Under the pieces are notes generated by a model. It was given only the letters and a program-made list of their open reading frames with translations. It had not been told where the DNA came from and did no database searches. Position numbers and translations under genes: made by a program. 64,000 bases of DNA, from NCBI RefSeq assembly GCF_004216695.1, contig NZ_SGXC01000001.1, forward strand, positions 558,001-622,000. The letters are read 5' to 3'. Shown here in pieces: positions 10,960 through 19,704 of the stretch. The DNA is from Pigmentiphaga kullae. GTDB taxonomy: Bacteria > Pseudomonadota > Gammaproteobacteria > Burkholderiales > Burkholderiaceae_B. How positions within the stretch are numbered: position 1 is the stretch's first letter; every line of letters begins with the position of its first letter.

Positions 10960-11807
10960 GGCGACTCCGTCGGATCGATGGCAAGGGTGTCCATGTCGAA
11001 CGCGGCGATGCGGCCCGCCAGGCCGCCCGTCAGCGCGCCGTACCAGAGGGCGGGCTTGAAGCCCAGCTCCTTGCGGCGAAAGCGCAGGCCCGGCGTGCCG
11101 TCGATGCGGGCGTAGCCGGCCGCGGCGCGGCACACCGCGTAGCCGCGGGCGCGCGCATCCTCCAGCAGCGGGGCGAACTCGGGCACGTCCAGCACGTATA
11201 CCGAGGCCACGCCGGCCGGCCGCCCGGCATCGTCCAGCCCCGCCGCCTTGCGCCGCCACACGGGCTCGATGCCGTCCAGGCGCTCGCCCTGCCCCGCCTC
11301 CAATGCCATCGCGGCCTGCAGCGTGCGGGCGGCATCGTCCGCGTCGGCCTGGCCGAAGGGCCGCAACTGGGTCGTGATCTCGATGGGGTAGCCGTTGGGA
11401 TCGTTGAAGTAGATGGACTCGATCACCTCGTGGCGGATCTGGTAGCGCAGCGGAATGCCGGCGGCCTCCACGCGCGCGCGCCACCGCAACAGCTCGGCCT
11501 CGTCCGGCACCCGCCACGCGGTGTGCGTCGCGCGTTCCTGGTAATGGTCGTTTACGCGCAGCTTGTCCGGGCGCTTCGTGCCGATGTAGTAGAAGAACGC
11601 GATGGTGCTGCCGTTGCCGCTGTCGAAGAAGAAGTGCAGGAAGTCGGCGTGGTCGTCCTGCCCCCAGCCTCGCGCGGAAATCGCGTGCACCAGCGGCAGG
11701 CCGAGCTGGTCGCGATAGAAGCGCACCGTCTCGGACAGTTTCCAGGTGGGGCGCGCGGTGTGATGCACGCCGTGCAATCGCAAAGGGGAAAGCGCTTCGG
11801 TGTTCAT
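10956..11807 (-). CDS. VOC-fold (glyoxalase/extradiol dioxygenase superfamily) protein with extra C-terminal domain
   Basis: 283 residues. The first ~145 form a vicinal-oxygen-chelate unit: GVHHTARPTWKL near the N-terminus, RATHTAWRV in the middle and YFNDPNGYPIEITTQ at its end, giving a plausible His/His/Glu metal site. The remaining ~130 residues, ending KELGFKPALWYGAL and a short tail, are not a second VOC copy and I do not recognise them. VOC enzymes include ring-cleaving extradiol dioxygenases, which would suit a pathway with a hydroxylase next door. ATGA overlaps at both ends (with the ligase and with the monooxygenase) indicate a single coupled operon. Ring cleavage is inference. Confidence 0.75.
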   Translation of the reverse strand: MNTEALSPLRLHGVHHTARPTWKLSETVRFYRDQLGLPLVHAISARGWGQDDHADFLHFFFDSGNGSTIAFFYYIGTKRPDKLRVNDHYQERATHTAWRVPDEAELLRWRARVEAAGIPLRYQIRHEVIESIYFNDPNGYPIEITTQLRPFGQADADDAARTLQAAMALEAGQGERLDGIEPVWRRKAAGLDDAGRPAGVASVYVLDVPEFAPLLEDARARGYAVCRAAAGYARIDGTPGLRFRRKELGFKPALWYGALTGGLAGRIAAFDMDTLAIDPTESP

Positions 11808-13483
11808 GTCGGAAGTTCCTCGTTTGGCCGCGCCAGGATGGCGGCGATCCGTTCGCGCAGGATCTGCTTGCTGAGCTTGCCGGAGGCCGAGAGCGGGAAA
11901 TCCGCCAGGACCTCGATGCGTTCGGGCCACTTGTACTTGGCCAGCCCTTCGTCGTGCAGAAAGCGGCCCAGTTCCTCGACGTCCGGCGCGCGCGCCGCCG
12001 GCCGCAACGTGGCGAACAGGCAGGCCTTCTCGCCATAGACGGGATCGGGCATGCCGACCAGCGCGCAGTTCAGGATGGCGGGATGACGGCTGACGACGCC
12101 CTCGACCTCCTCGGCGTTGATCTTCTCGCCGCCGCGGTCGATCACGTCCTTGATGCGGCCCTGGAAGAAGTAGTAGCGCCTGCCGCCCTCGATCCGGCTG
12201 GACATCAGGTCGCCCGAGCGATAGTGGCCATCGGCCGTGAAGCGGTGCGCGTCCTCGGCGGCGGACTTGTAGTAGCCCTGGATCGTGTACGGGCCGCGGA
12301 ACAGCGCCTCGCCGATCTCGCCGTCGGCCACCGGCTCTTCGGTGCCCTGGCGCACGATCTTCACTTCGTCGTGCTCGGACACCGGCCGGCCGACCGAACC
12401 ATCGTTCAGATGGCACGGGTCGTCTTCCCGCGTGAACATGATCACGCCCTCGGTCATGCCGAAGATGTGCCGCGCGGGCGAACCCGTGAGCCGCGCCATG
12501 CCGCCCGCGTTCTTCGAGGTGATGAAGCGCCGGCGCGCCTTCTCGCCCTCGTCGGCGCGGGCCAGCTCGGGCGCGATGCGCGTCAGGATGGGGCCGGGCG
12601 CGCCGAACCAGGTGGGACGATGCTCGCGGACCAGCGCGCGCAGCGTTTCCTCGGCCAGGTCGGGCGCCACCGTGACCGCGCCGCCGCACAACAGGAAGGG
12701 GCCGAAGCAGCAGCCCATGTTCAGGTTGTGCATGTACGGCGTGGGGAAGAACAGCACGTCGTCGCGGGTATAGCCGTTGCAGGCGGCAACCGCCCGCATG
12801 TTGTACAGGTATTCGCTCTGGAAGCGCGGGATGATCTTGGGCACGCCGGTCGTACCGCCGGACAACTGGAACACCGCCACCTGCCAGGGGTCGTGTTCGA
12901 CATCCGCCAGCATCGTCCTGGCGCGTTCCCAGGGCATGCCATCGATCAGCCGGCGCAGCCCGTGCGCGCCGGCGCGCGGCTCGCCCCGCGCCTGCACGAT
13001 GTGGCGCAGCGTGGGCACGGCCTCCTGCATCTCGCGCGCGAAGGCCACGTCGTCGAACCGGGCGTCGTCGCCCTGGACGAGGTGCAGGCGGGCATCGGCC
13101 AGCTTGGCCAGATAGCTCACTTCCAGCTTGCGGAAGGCCTGCAGCGCGCAGATGGGAATCAGGCCCGCCTTCAGGCAGGCCAGGAAGGCCACCAGCAGTT
13201 CGGCGCAATTGCCGCTCTGCAGCAGCACGCGGTCGAGCCGGACCAGCCCCAGCGCCAGCATGGCCGCGCCCAGCCGGTCGCTGTCGCGGTCCAGTTCGCG
13301 ATAGCTCATCCGCAGCCGCGGGCCCACCAGCGCCGGCCGGTCGGCGTGCAACGCGAACGAACGGGCGAACGCGCCCGCCAGCGTCTCGCCGCCCAGCAGC
13401 CCCAGCTCCGCGTAGCGGCGCAGGCGGCCGGCGTCGGGATAGCGCACGCCTTCGAGCCGGACTCTCGGTTCCACGTCGATCAT
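11804..13483 (-). CDS. Aryl-acid AMP ligase / acyl-CoA synthetase (DhbE-like)
   Basis: 559 residues of the ANL adenylating superfamily. The phosphate-binding loop is FQLSGGTTGVPK near residue 205, followed by the aromatic-acid pocket region (PYMHNLNMGC), HIFGMTEG and YRSGDLM, then GRIKDVIDRGGEKI and the catalytic lysine motif LSASGKLSK near the C-terminus. Overall form matches 2,3-dihydroxybenzoate/salicylate AMP ligases. No siderophore genes are near, whereas an aryl-CoA-type hydroxylase is, so a CoA ligase for a substituted aromatic acid is more likely. The ATG at 13483 is used; an ATG four codons earlier (13495) is possible. It couples to the VOC gene by ATGA and follows the hydrolase by 25 bases. 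Confidence 0.88.
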   Translation of the reverse strand: MIDVEPRVRLEGVRYPDAGRLRRYAELGLLGGETLAGAFARSFALHADRPALVGPRLRMSYRELDRDSDRLGAAMLALGLVRLDRVLLQSGNCAELLVAFLACLKAGLIPICALQAFRKLEVSYLAKLADARLHLVQGDDARFDDVAFAREMQEAVPTLRHIVQARGEPRAGAHGLRRLIDGMPWERARTMLADVEHDPWQVAVFQLSGGTTGVPKIIPRFQSEYLYNMRAVAACNGYTRDDVLFFPTPYMHNLNMGCCFGPFLLCGGAVTVAPDLAEETLRALVREHRPTWFGAPGPILTRIAPELARADEGEKARRRFITSKNAGGMARLTGSPARHIFGMTEGVIMFTREDDPCHLNDGSVGRPVSEHDEVKIVRQGTEEPVADGEIGEALFRGPYTIQGYYKSAAEDAHRFTADGHYRSGDLMSSRIEGGRRYYFFQGRIKDVIDRGGEKINAEEVEGVVSRHPAILNCALVGMPDPVYGEKACLFATLRPAARAPDVEELGRFLHDEGLAKYKWPERIEVLADFPLSASGKLSKQILRERIAAILARPNEELPT

Positions 13484-13508
13484 GTCTCCACCCATCTCCA
13501 TTCCCGCG

Positions 13509-14762
13509 CTAGGCCATCTTTTCGCGCAACCACTCGCCGGCCGCGCGCCCGGCGATGCGCTGGCCGGGCTCCTCGCCCGGCGCCAGCGCCAGGCCGTGGT
13601 GATTGCCGCGCACCCGCAGGTGACGCTTGTCCGCTGCGCCGATCTGTTCGTGGATCGCCCGGATGTCGGCCGGGAAGGTGCACTGGTCCCCGGTGTACTC
13701 CACCAGCAGCGTGGGCTGGGTGATGGCGCCCGCCGTCTTCTCCAGCGCGGCGTTGGACGACAGCCCCGACCACGTCGACAGCCAGGACTCGGGCGTGACC
13801 ACCCGGCCGAACCCCACGCTGCCCCAGTTCGAGACCAGCGGGTTCCTGCCCCACAGCGATCCCGTCCTGCGGTCCGACGGATCCAGGGAAATGTCCCACG
13901 ACCGCAGATCCGCATCGGTGCGCCACACCTGGAAGATGGGCGCGTGCGCCGCGATCCGCTGCTCGGCCATGGACGCCCCGCCCGCCTTGACCTTCGCCCG
14001 GGCCTCGGCCTTGCGCCGCAGCAGTTCGCGCGCGCGGGCGTCGATGCGCGCCACGCGCTCGGCCTGGGCGGCGCGGTAGCGCCGGACGAATGCCGGGTCG
14101 TAGGACGCGGCGCCCGTCCCGGCATCGTAGCCGTTGTCCCGCGAGAAGGGATCCAGCGCGGGATCGGTTTCCAGGGGATCGTCCTCGGACACCACCGACG
14201 GGTCGATGCCGGACATCAGCAGCCTGCCCTGCCCGGGATGCGGGGACAAGAGGATGATGCCGTCGACGCGCGGCATCTCCAGCTCGGCCAGGGCGGTGGG
14301 CCGACCACCCGGCGTGCGGGCGATGCGCTGCGCGGCCGGCAGCGACGACTGCTGGTTGTACAGCGTGTACAGGCCGGCGCCGCCCGAGTTGCCCAGCAGC
14401 ACGATTTTCTCGTAGCCCAGCGACCGCAGGTGCGCCATGCCCGCCGCCACGTCGAACAAGGCCACCTCGTGCTCGAGCCGCAGGTCGTTGCCGATGGATC
14501 TCGATCCCTGCACCCAGCAGGCACAGCCGGCATCCAGCACATGAGGCACCATGTAGTGCGTCACCGCCATTTCCCGCGGATGCATCAGCGACACGACCGT
14601 CTTTCCGGACTCGGCCGTGGTGAACAGAAAACCCAGCGTGCGCTGGCCGTCGGCCGTGCCCAGCGCATAGGGCACCACCCTGTACGGCCGGCTCATCAGC
14701 CGCGGGTCCCACGACGCGCCTCTCATGCCGGCCGTGACGACCGGCTTGTCGGTAGTGGCCAA
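13509..14762 (-). CDS. Alpha/beta-hydrolase
   Basis: 417 residues. The nucleophile elbow is GNSGGAG near residue 125, with a probable acid in YTGDQCTF and histidine in RGNHHGLA near the C-terminus, giving a complete Ser-Asp-His triad. There is no signal peptide, so it is cytoplasmic. The TTG at 14762 is chosen because GAGGAGAC sits six bases upstream and no ATG matches as well. It is the first gene of the four-gene minus-strand cluster and could free the aromatic acid from an ester or cleave a ring-fission product; sequence alone does not distinguish these. Confidence 0.8.
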   Translation of the reverse strand: MATTDKPVVTAGMRGASWDPRLMSRPYRVVPYALGTADGQRTLGFLFTTAESGKTVVSLMHPREMAVTHYMVPHVLDAGCACWVQGSRSIGNDLRLEHEVALFDVAAGMAHLRSLGYEKIVLLGNSGGAGLYTLYNQQSSLPAAQRIARTPGGRPTALAELEMPRVDGIILLSPHPGQGRLLMSGIDPSVVSEDDPLETDPALDPFSRDNGYDAGTGAASYDPAFVRRYRAAQAERVARIDARARELLRRKAEARAKVKAGGASMAEQRIAAHAPIFQVWRTDADLRSWDISLDPSDRRTGSLWGRNPLVSNWGSVGFGRVVTPESWLSTWSGLSSNAALEKTAGAITQPTLLVEYTGDQCTFPADIRAIHEQIGAADKRHLRVRGNHHGLALAPGEEPGQRIAGRAAGEWLREKMA

Positions 14763-14812
14763 GGGAGTCTCCTCACATTAAATATCACCCTATCAATTAA
14801 GTTATTCTTTAT

Positions 14813-14827
14813 TTGACATCATGTCAA
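14813..14827. promoter_or_regulatory. Dyad between divergent hydrolase and kinase genes
   Basis: TTGACAT-C-ATGTCAA, a perfect 7-base inverted repeat around one central base, in an AT-rich stretch (14776-14840) that stands out from the GC-rich surroundings. It lies 50 bases before the hydrolase start. The size and symmetry fit a MarR-, GntR- or TetR-type operator. The left half also reads as a -35-like TTGACA. Confidence 0.5.
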
Positions 14828-14916
14828 TTATTTCCATCGTAGGGCGATTCACCTTGTTACAGGCCCCTTGAAAGAGCGTGTATAGACTCGCTGTTCGAGC
14901 ACGACGAGGTGACGCC

Positions 14917-16932
14917 TTGAGCTTCTCAGCCATGGAATCGGCCCGCCTCCAGGCCGAGGAAAAGGAACCCCCTCCCGGCGTGGCGACGACGGGGCCCGGA
15001 AGCGATACGGACATCGGCTTCCGCATGCTCGTGGACGCCATCGAGGACTACGCCATCTTCATGCTGTCTCCCGACGGCCGCGTCAGGACCTGGAACGCCG
15101 GTGCCGCCAAGATCAAGGGCTATGCGGCCGACGAGATCCTGGGCAGGCATTTTTCCGTCTTCTACACGGCCGAGGCCGTGGCGCGCGGCTGGCCCCGCTA
15201 CGAACTGGAAGAAGCCGCCCTGCACGGCCGCTTCGAAGACGAAGGCTGGCGCGTGCGCAAGGACGGCTCGACCTTCTGGGCCAACGTCGTCATCACCGCG
15301 CTGCGGGATGCGTCCGGCACGCTCAAGGGCTACGTCAAGATCACCCGCAACCTGAACGAGCGCCGCCGGCAGACCGAGGCGCTGCGGCAGAGCGAGGAAC
15401 GGTTCAGGCTGCTGCTCGAAGGCGTGGAAGGCTACGCCATCTACATGCTCGACACCGAAGGCATGATCACGAGCTGGAACATCGGCGCCACGCAGATCAC
15501 CGGCTACCGGCGGGACGAGGTCATCGGCCGGCACTTCTCCATGTTCCATCCCGCCGACGACGCGGCCGCCGAAGGCCCAGACCGGGTGCTGCGCATCGCG
15601 CAGGCGGGGGGCCGCTACGAGGAAGAAGGCTGGCGCCAGCGCAAGGACGCTTCGCTGTTCTGGGCCAACGTGACCACCACCGCCGTCCACGACGAGGCCG
15701 GCCAGTTGCGCGGCTACGCCAAGATCGTGCGCGACATGAGCGAGCGCAAGCGCCTGGAAGAGCTGGAACTGGCCAACCGGCGCATGAGCGAATTCCTGGC
15801 CACCCTGGGCCACGAACTGCGCAATCCGCTCGCGCCGGTGCGCAACGCCATCGGCATCCTGCAGAAGGACCCCGACGTCGGCCCCACCGCGGCCCGCTGC
15901 CGCGACATGATCGATCGCCAGATCACGCACCTGTCGCGCCTGGTCGACGACCTGCTGGACATCGGCCGCATCACCTCCGGCAAGATCGAGCTGCGCCTGG
16001 CCCCGGTGGACATGCGCACCGTCGTCGAACGCGGCATCGAATCCTCGCGCTTCCACACCGATGCCCGCGAGCAGCGCATAGACGTGGACCTTCCGGCCGA
16101 ACCGCTGACGGTGAAGGGCGACATGACGCGGCTGGTGCAGGTGCTCCACAACCTGCTGCACAACGCCTCGAAGTTCTCGCCGCCGGGCACGGCCATCGCC
16201 ATCCGCGCCACGCGGCAGAGCCGGTCGGCGCTGATCGAGGTACGCGACCAGGGCCGCGGCATGCCCGAACATGCGCTGGAGGCCGTCTTCCAGCTGTTCG
16301 TGCAGGAAGACCGCGATACCAACCCGACCGACAGCGGACTGGGCATAGGCCTGACCCTGTGCCGCTCGCTGGTGCGCATGCACGGCGGCGCCATCTCGGC
16401 ATCCAGCACGGGCCCCGGCCTGGGCAGCACGTTCACGATCCGCCTGCCCCTGGCCGAGCCGGCGGCGCCCGTGCGCCCCATGTCCCCGACCTCGCGCCGG
16501 ACCTCGGCCGCCAGGCGCATCCTCGTGCTGGACGACAACCGCGATTCGGCCGACAGCCTGGCCATGCTGCTGGAGATCAACGGCCACCAGGCCCGCCCGC
16601 TGTATACCGCGGAGGCGGCGCTGCGCATGGCACCCAGCTTCCAGCCGCATCTCGTCTTCATCGACCTGGCCATGCCCACCATGGATGGCTTCGCGGCGCT
16701 GCGGGCCTTCAAGGCCATCCCGCAGCTGGCGCGCACCATCTTCATCGCCATGACCGGCTACGGCCAGGAGGACGACCGCCAACGCACCGCGCAGGCCGGC
16801 TTCGACCTGCATCTGGTCAAGCCGCTGGACGTCTCCCAGCTCGGCCCCATTGTCGACGGGGCCGAGCTTGCCGTACCATCCGACGCTCCCTGGAACGACT
16901 CCGACGATGCAGGACTCCACGATGAACGATGA
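14917..16932 (+). CDS. Hybrid sensor histidine kinase (PAS-PAS-HisKA-HATPase-REC), soluble
   Basis: 671 residues. Two PAS domains (about 35-150 and 160-280), each with the G-W-R-x-R/Q-K-D pattern, precede HisKA with phospho-His299 in GHELRNPL, an HATPase domain with NLLHNASKF and GLGIGLTLC, and a C-terminal receiver with LDDNRDSAD and acceptor Asp583 in DLAMPTMDG. There are no membrane spans, so it senses a cytoplasmic cue. The TTG at 14917 is chosen: GAGGTGA lies four bases before it; the ATG at 14932 is an alternative. It is divergent from the aryl-CoA-type operon. Its last 11 bases overlap the GST start. No separate output regulator is adjacent, so phosphate probably passes to a distant partner. 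Confidence 0.9.
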   Translation: MSFSAMESARLQAEEKEPPPGVATTGPGSDTDIGFRMLVDAIEDYAIFMLSPDGRVRTWNAGAAKIKGYAADEILGRHFSVFYTAEAVARGWPRYELEEAALHGRFEDEGWRVRKDGSTFWANVVITALRDASGTLKGYVKITRNLNERRRQTEALRQSEERFRLLLEGVEGYAIYMLDTEGMITSWNIGATQITGYRRDEVIGRHFSMFHPADDAAAEGPDRVLRIAQAGGRYEEEGWRQRKDASLFWANVTTTAVHDEAGQLRGYAKIVRDMSERKRLEELELANRRMSEFLATLGHELRNPLAPVRNAIGILQKDPDVGPTAARCRDMIDRQITHLSRLVDDLLDIGRITSGKIELRLAPVDMRTVVERGIESSRFHTDAREQRIDVDLPAEPLTVKGDMTRLVQVLHNLLHNASKFSPPGTAIAIRATRQSRSALIEVRDQGRGMPEHALEAVFQLFVQEDRDTNPTDSGLGIGLTLCRSLVRMHGGAISASSTGPGLGSTFTIRLPLAEPAAPVRPMSPTSRRTSAARRILVLDDNRDSADSLAMLLEINGHQARPLYTAEAALRMAPSFQPHLVFIDLAMPTMDGFAALRAFKAIPQLARTIFIAMTGYGQEDDRQRTAQAGFDLHLVKPLDVSQLGPIVDGAELAVPSDAPWNDSDDAGLHDER

Positions 16933-17563
16933 ACTTGTCTTCTACACCCATCCCATGTCCCGCGGCCGCATCGCGCGCTGGATGCTCGAAGAGGTCGGCC
17001 AGCCCTACCGCACCGAGGTGCTGGACTTCGCCACGTCCATGAAGGGCCCCGACTACCTGGCCATCAATCCCATGGGCAAGGTCCCCGCCATCCGCCATGG
17101 CGGCACCGTGGTGACCGAATCGGCGGCGATCTGCGCCTACCTGGCCGACGCCTTCCCCCAGGCCCGGCTCGCTCCGCCGCCGCAAAGCCCGCTGCGCGGC
17201 CCCTACTACCGCTGGCTGTTCTTCTGTGCCGGCCCCGTGGAAGCGGCGGTCACCAACCAGGCGCTGGGCATCAGCGTGCCGGAGGACCGGCGGCGCATGG
17301 TGGGCTACGGCACGCTGGCCGAGGTGCTGGACGTGCTGGAGACGGCCGTGTCGGGCGATGGCTACGTGGCGGGCGACGACTTCACCGCGGCCGACGTCTA
17401 CGTGGGCTCGCAACTGGCCTGGGGCATGATGTTCGGCACGATAGAGAAGCGGCCGGCCTACCAGCGCTACGTGCAGCGCCTGACCAGCCGCCCGGCGGCG
17501 GCCCGCGCCCAGCGGATCGACGACGAACTGGGCGCGGCCCTGAAGGCGGGCAAGGCCGGCTGA
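16922..17563 (+). CDS. Glutathione S-transferase family protein
   Basis: 213 residues. The N-terminal thioredoxin-like domain has FYTHPMSRGRIARWMLEE, NPMGKVPAI with the cis-proline, and TESAAICAYLAD for gamma-glutamyl binding; a helical C-terminal domain follows (VAGDDFTAADVY). This is the usual bacterial GST length. Glutathione conjugation or isomerisation is expected; the substrate is unknown. The start overlaps the histidine kinase stop by 11 bases and an AGGA lies eight bases before the ATG, so it is probably translated from the kinase message. An upstream in-frame ATG at 16907 is an alternative. Confidence 0.92.
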   Translation: MNDELVFYTHPMSRGRIARWMLEEVGQPYRTEVLDFATSMKGPDYLAINPMGKVPAIRHGGTVVTESAAICAYLADAFPQARLAPPPQSPLRGPYYRWLFFCAGPVEAAVTNQALGISVPEDRRRMVGYGTLAEVLDVLETAVSGDGYVAGDDFTAADVYVGSQLAWGMMFGTIEKRPAYQRYVQRLTSRPAAARAQRIDDELGAALKAGKAG

Positions 17564-17579
17564 TGCTGCCTGGCAGGGC

Positions 17580-19529
17580 CTAGCGCGCCACGTGCAGGAA
17601 ATGGCGGTGGCGCTCGTACTGGTCCAGGATGTCGCCGATCACGGCGTCGCGGCTCCATCCCATGATGTCGTAGTCCTGGCCCCCTTCGCGCAGGTGGACC
17701 TCGGCCCGGAAGTACTTGCGCCCCTCTTCGTCGCGCACCTCGGCGGCGGTCAGGCCGGGGCGCACGAAGGATTCCGGCCGCACGGCATAGGAAAAATCCA
17801 GCGCTTCCTGGTGCACCACCTCCAGCGCCACCTCGCCGTCTTCGCCGTCGCGCACGCGCGCCTCGTAGCCCAGCTTCTGCAACTCTTCCACCACGGCCTC
17901 CATGGCCGGCCGCACCACGTCGGCGGTAAAGCGCAGCACGTGGGCGCGGCGCGGCATCATGACCATGTTGCGCAGCCGCGATTCCCACGGCTCCCCGCCT
18001 CCGGCCGGCCGTGAAAGCGCCAGCGACTGGTGGTGGATGCGACGCTTGGTGGCGTCCAGCTTCAACGCCTTGAACAAGCCCCATACCGAGGCCAGCAGCA
18101 CGATGGAGAACGGCAGCGCGCTGGCGATGGTCGCGGTCTGCAAGGCCTGCAGCCCGTCGGCCAACAACAGCGCCACCGCCACCACGCCCGTCAGCACCGA
18201 CCAGAAGATGCGCTGCCATACCGGCGTGGACTCGGCGCCGCCCGAGGCCAGCAGGTCCACCACCAGCGCGCCCGAATCGGCCGAGGTCACGAAGAACACC
18301 ACCACCATCGCGATAGCCACCATGGAAATCGCGTGTCCCCACGGGTAGTGTTCGAGGAAGGCGAAGAGCGCCAGCGAACTGTCGGCCTTGACCGTGTCGG
18401 CCAGGGTGTCCAGGTGCTCGAACAGCACGAGGTGGATGGCCGAACCGCCGAACACCGTCATCCACAGGAAGGTGAAGCCCGTGGGCACCAGCAGCACGCC
18501 CAGCACGAATTCGCGTATGGTCCTGCCGCGCGAGATGCGGGCGATGAACAGCCCCACGAACGGCGACCAGGCGATCCACCAGCCCCAGTAGAACAGCGTC
18601 CAGCCGCCTATCCAGTCCGTGGGGCGGTAGGCGTAGAGGTTGAAGGTCTTGGCGACGATGTCCGACAGGTAGGCGCCGGTGTTCTGCAGGAAGCTCTGGA
18701 GCAGGAAGATGGTCGGTCCGACCGCCAGCACGAACAACAGCAGGATCACGGCCAGGTACAGGTTGAGCTCGGACAGGATGCGGATGCCACGGTCCAGCCC
18801 GCTGGCCACCGACAGGGTCGCCAGCCCGCATGCGATGGCGATCAGGATGATCTGGGTGGTCGTGCCGATGGGCATGCCGAACAGGTGGTGCAGGCCGCTG
18901 TTGATCTGCGCCACGCCCAGCCCCAGCGAAGTGGCGACGCCGAACACGGTACTGATGATCGCGAAGATGTCCACCGCGTTGCCCAGCGGGCCGTGGATGC
19001 GGTCGCCGATGAAGGGATACAGCGCCGAGCGCAGCGTGAGCGGCAGGTTGTGGCGGTAGCTGAAATAGGCCAGGATCAGCGCCACGATCGCGTAAAGCGA
19101 CCAGGCATGCAGCCCCCAGTGGAAGAAAGTGATCTTCATCGCCTCGCGGGCCGCGGTCACCGTGCCCGCCTCGCCCACCGGCGGCGCCACCAGGTGCATG
19201 ACGGGCTCGGCCACGCCGAAGAACATCAGGCCTATCCCCATGCCGGCCGAGAACAGCATCGCGAACCAGGTGAAATTCCGGTAGTCGGGTTCGCTGTGGT
19301 CGGGGCCGAGCTTGATGTTGCCGTAGCGGCTCATGGCCATGAACACGACCGACAGCAGGATGACGGCCACCGCCAGGATGTAGAACCAGCTTGCGTTCGT
19401 CAGGATCCAGCGCTGTATGGCGTCGAAGACGTCCCCCACGACGCGCGGCGCCGAGACGGCGCAGACCACCAGCGCCAGGATGAACGCGGCAGCGGTGAAG
19501 AAGACTGGGCGATCTATCGTTGTTTTCAT
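17580..19529 (-). CDS. betT: BCCT-family choline/betaine transporter, BetT-like
   Basis: 649 residues with twelve hydrophobic spans. The BCCT signature GMGIGLMFFGVAEP appears near residue 95 and the Trp-rich core (FYWGWWIAWSPFVG) near 310. After about residue 500 there is a long cytoplasmic C-terminal extension with acidic and basic blocks (EARVRDGEDGEVAL), as in the proton-coupled BetT carriers, where it senses osmotic stress. Choline is the most likely substrate, though betaine or carnitine carriers look similar; no betAB genes are in the window. The ATG at 19529 has a GGGGAGT site. The gene converges on the GST with a 16-base gap. Confidence 0.88.
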   Translation of the reverse strand: MKTTIDRPVFFTAAAFILALVVCAVSAPRVVGDVFDAIQRWILTNASWFYILAVAVILLSVVFMAMSRYGNIKLGPDHSEPDYRNFTWFAMLFSAGMGIGLMFFGVAEPVMHLVAPPVGEAGTVTAAREAMKITFFHWGLHAWSLYAIVALILAYFSYRHNLPLTLRSALYPFIGDRIHGPLGNAVDIFAIISTVFGVATSLGLGVAQINSGLHHLFGMPIGTTTQIILIAIACGLATLSVASGLDRGIRILSELNLYLAVILLLFVLAVGPTIFLLQSFLQNTGAYLSDIVAKTFNLYAYRPTDWIGGWTLFYWGWWIAWSPFVGLFIARISRGRTIREFVLGVLLVPTGFTFLWMTVFGGSAIHLVLFEHLDTLADTVKADSSLALFAFLEHYPWGHAISMVAIAMVVVFFVTSADSGALVVDLLASGGAESTPVWQRIFWSVLTGVVAVALLLADGLQALQTATIASALPFSIVLLASVWGLFKALKLDATKRRIHHQSLALSRPAGGGEPWESRLRNMVMMPRRAHVLRFTADVVRPAMEAVVEELQKLGYEARVRDGEDGEVALEVVHQEALDFSYAVRPESFVRPGLTAAEVRDEEGRKYFRAEVHLREGGQDYDIMGWSRDAVIGDILDQYERHRHFLHVAR

Positions 19530-19704
19530 GAGGACTCCCCGTTGGACATGCTTGCGCGCGCCAGGAACGCGCGCGGCGGGTATCGCCTGCCCGGCATTCT
19601 TTCACTCCTGGCCCCTTCAAGGCAAACGCCGGCGCGTTAACTAGTTAACCGACAGCCCCGCGGCGGCCCCCTCACAATGACGCCATTCAAGGTGGAGACT
19701 TGCG

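Noticed and set aside
9139-11115. A long plus-strand open frame opposite TetR and the monooxygenase
   Set aside because: His/Gly/Arg-rich shadow without motifs or ribosome site.
11804-13483. Siderophore (2,3-dihydroxybenzoate) activation role for the AMP ligase
   Set aside because: No isochorismate synthase, carrier protein or NRPS genes are near, and the coupled genes are catabolic.
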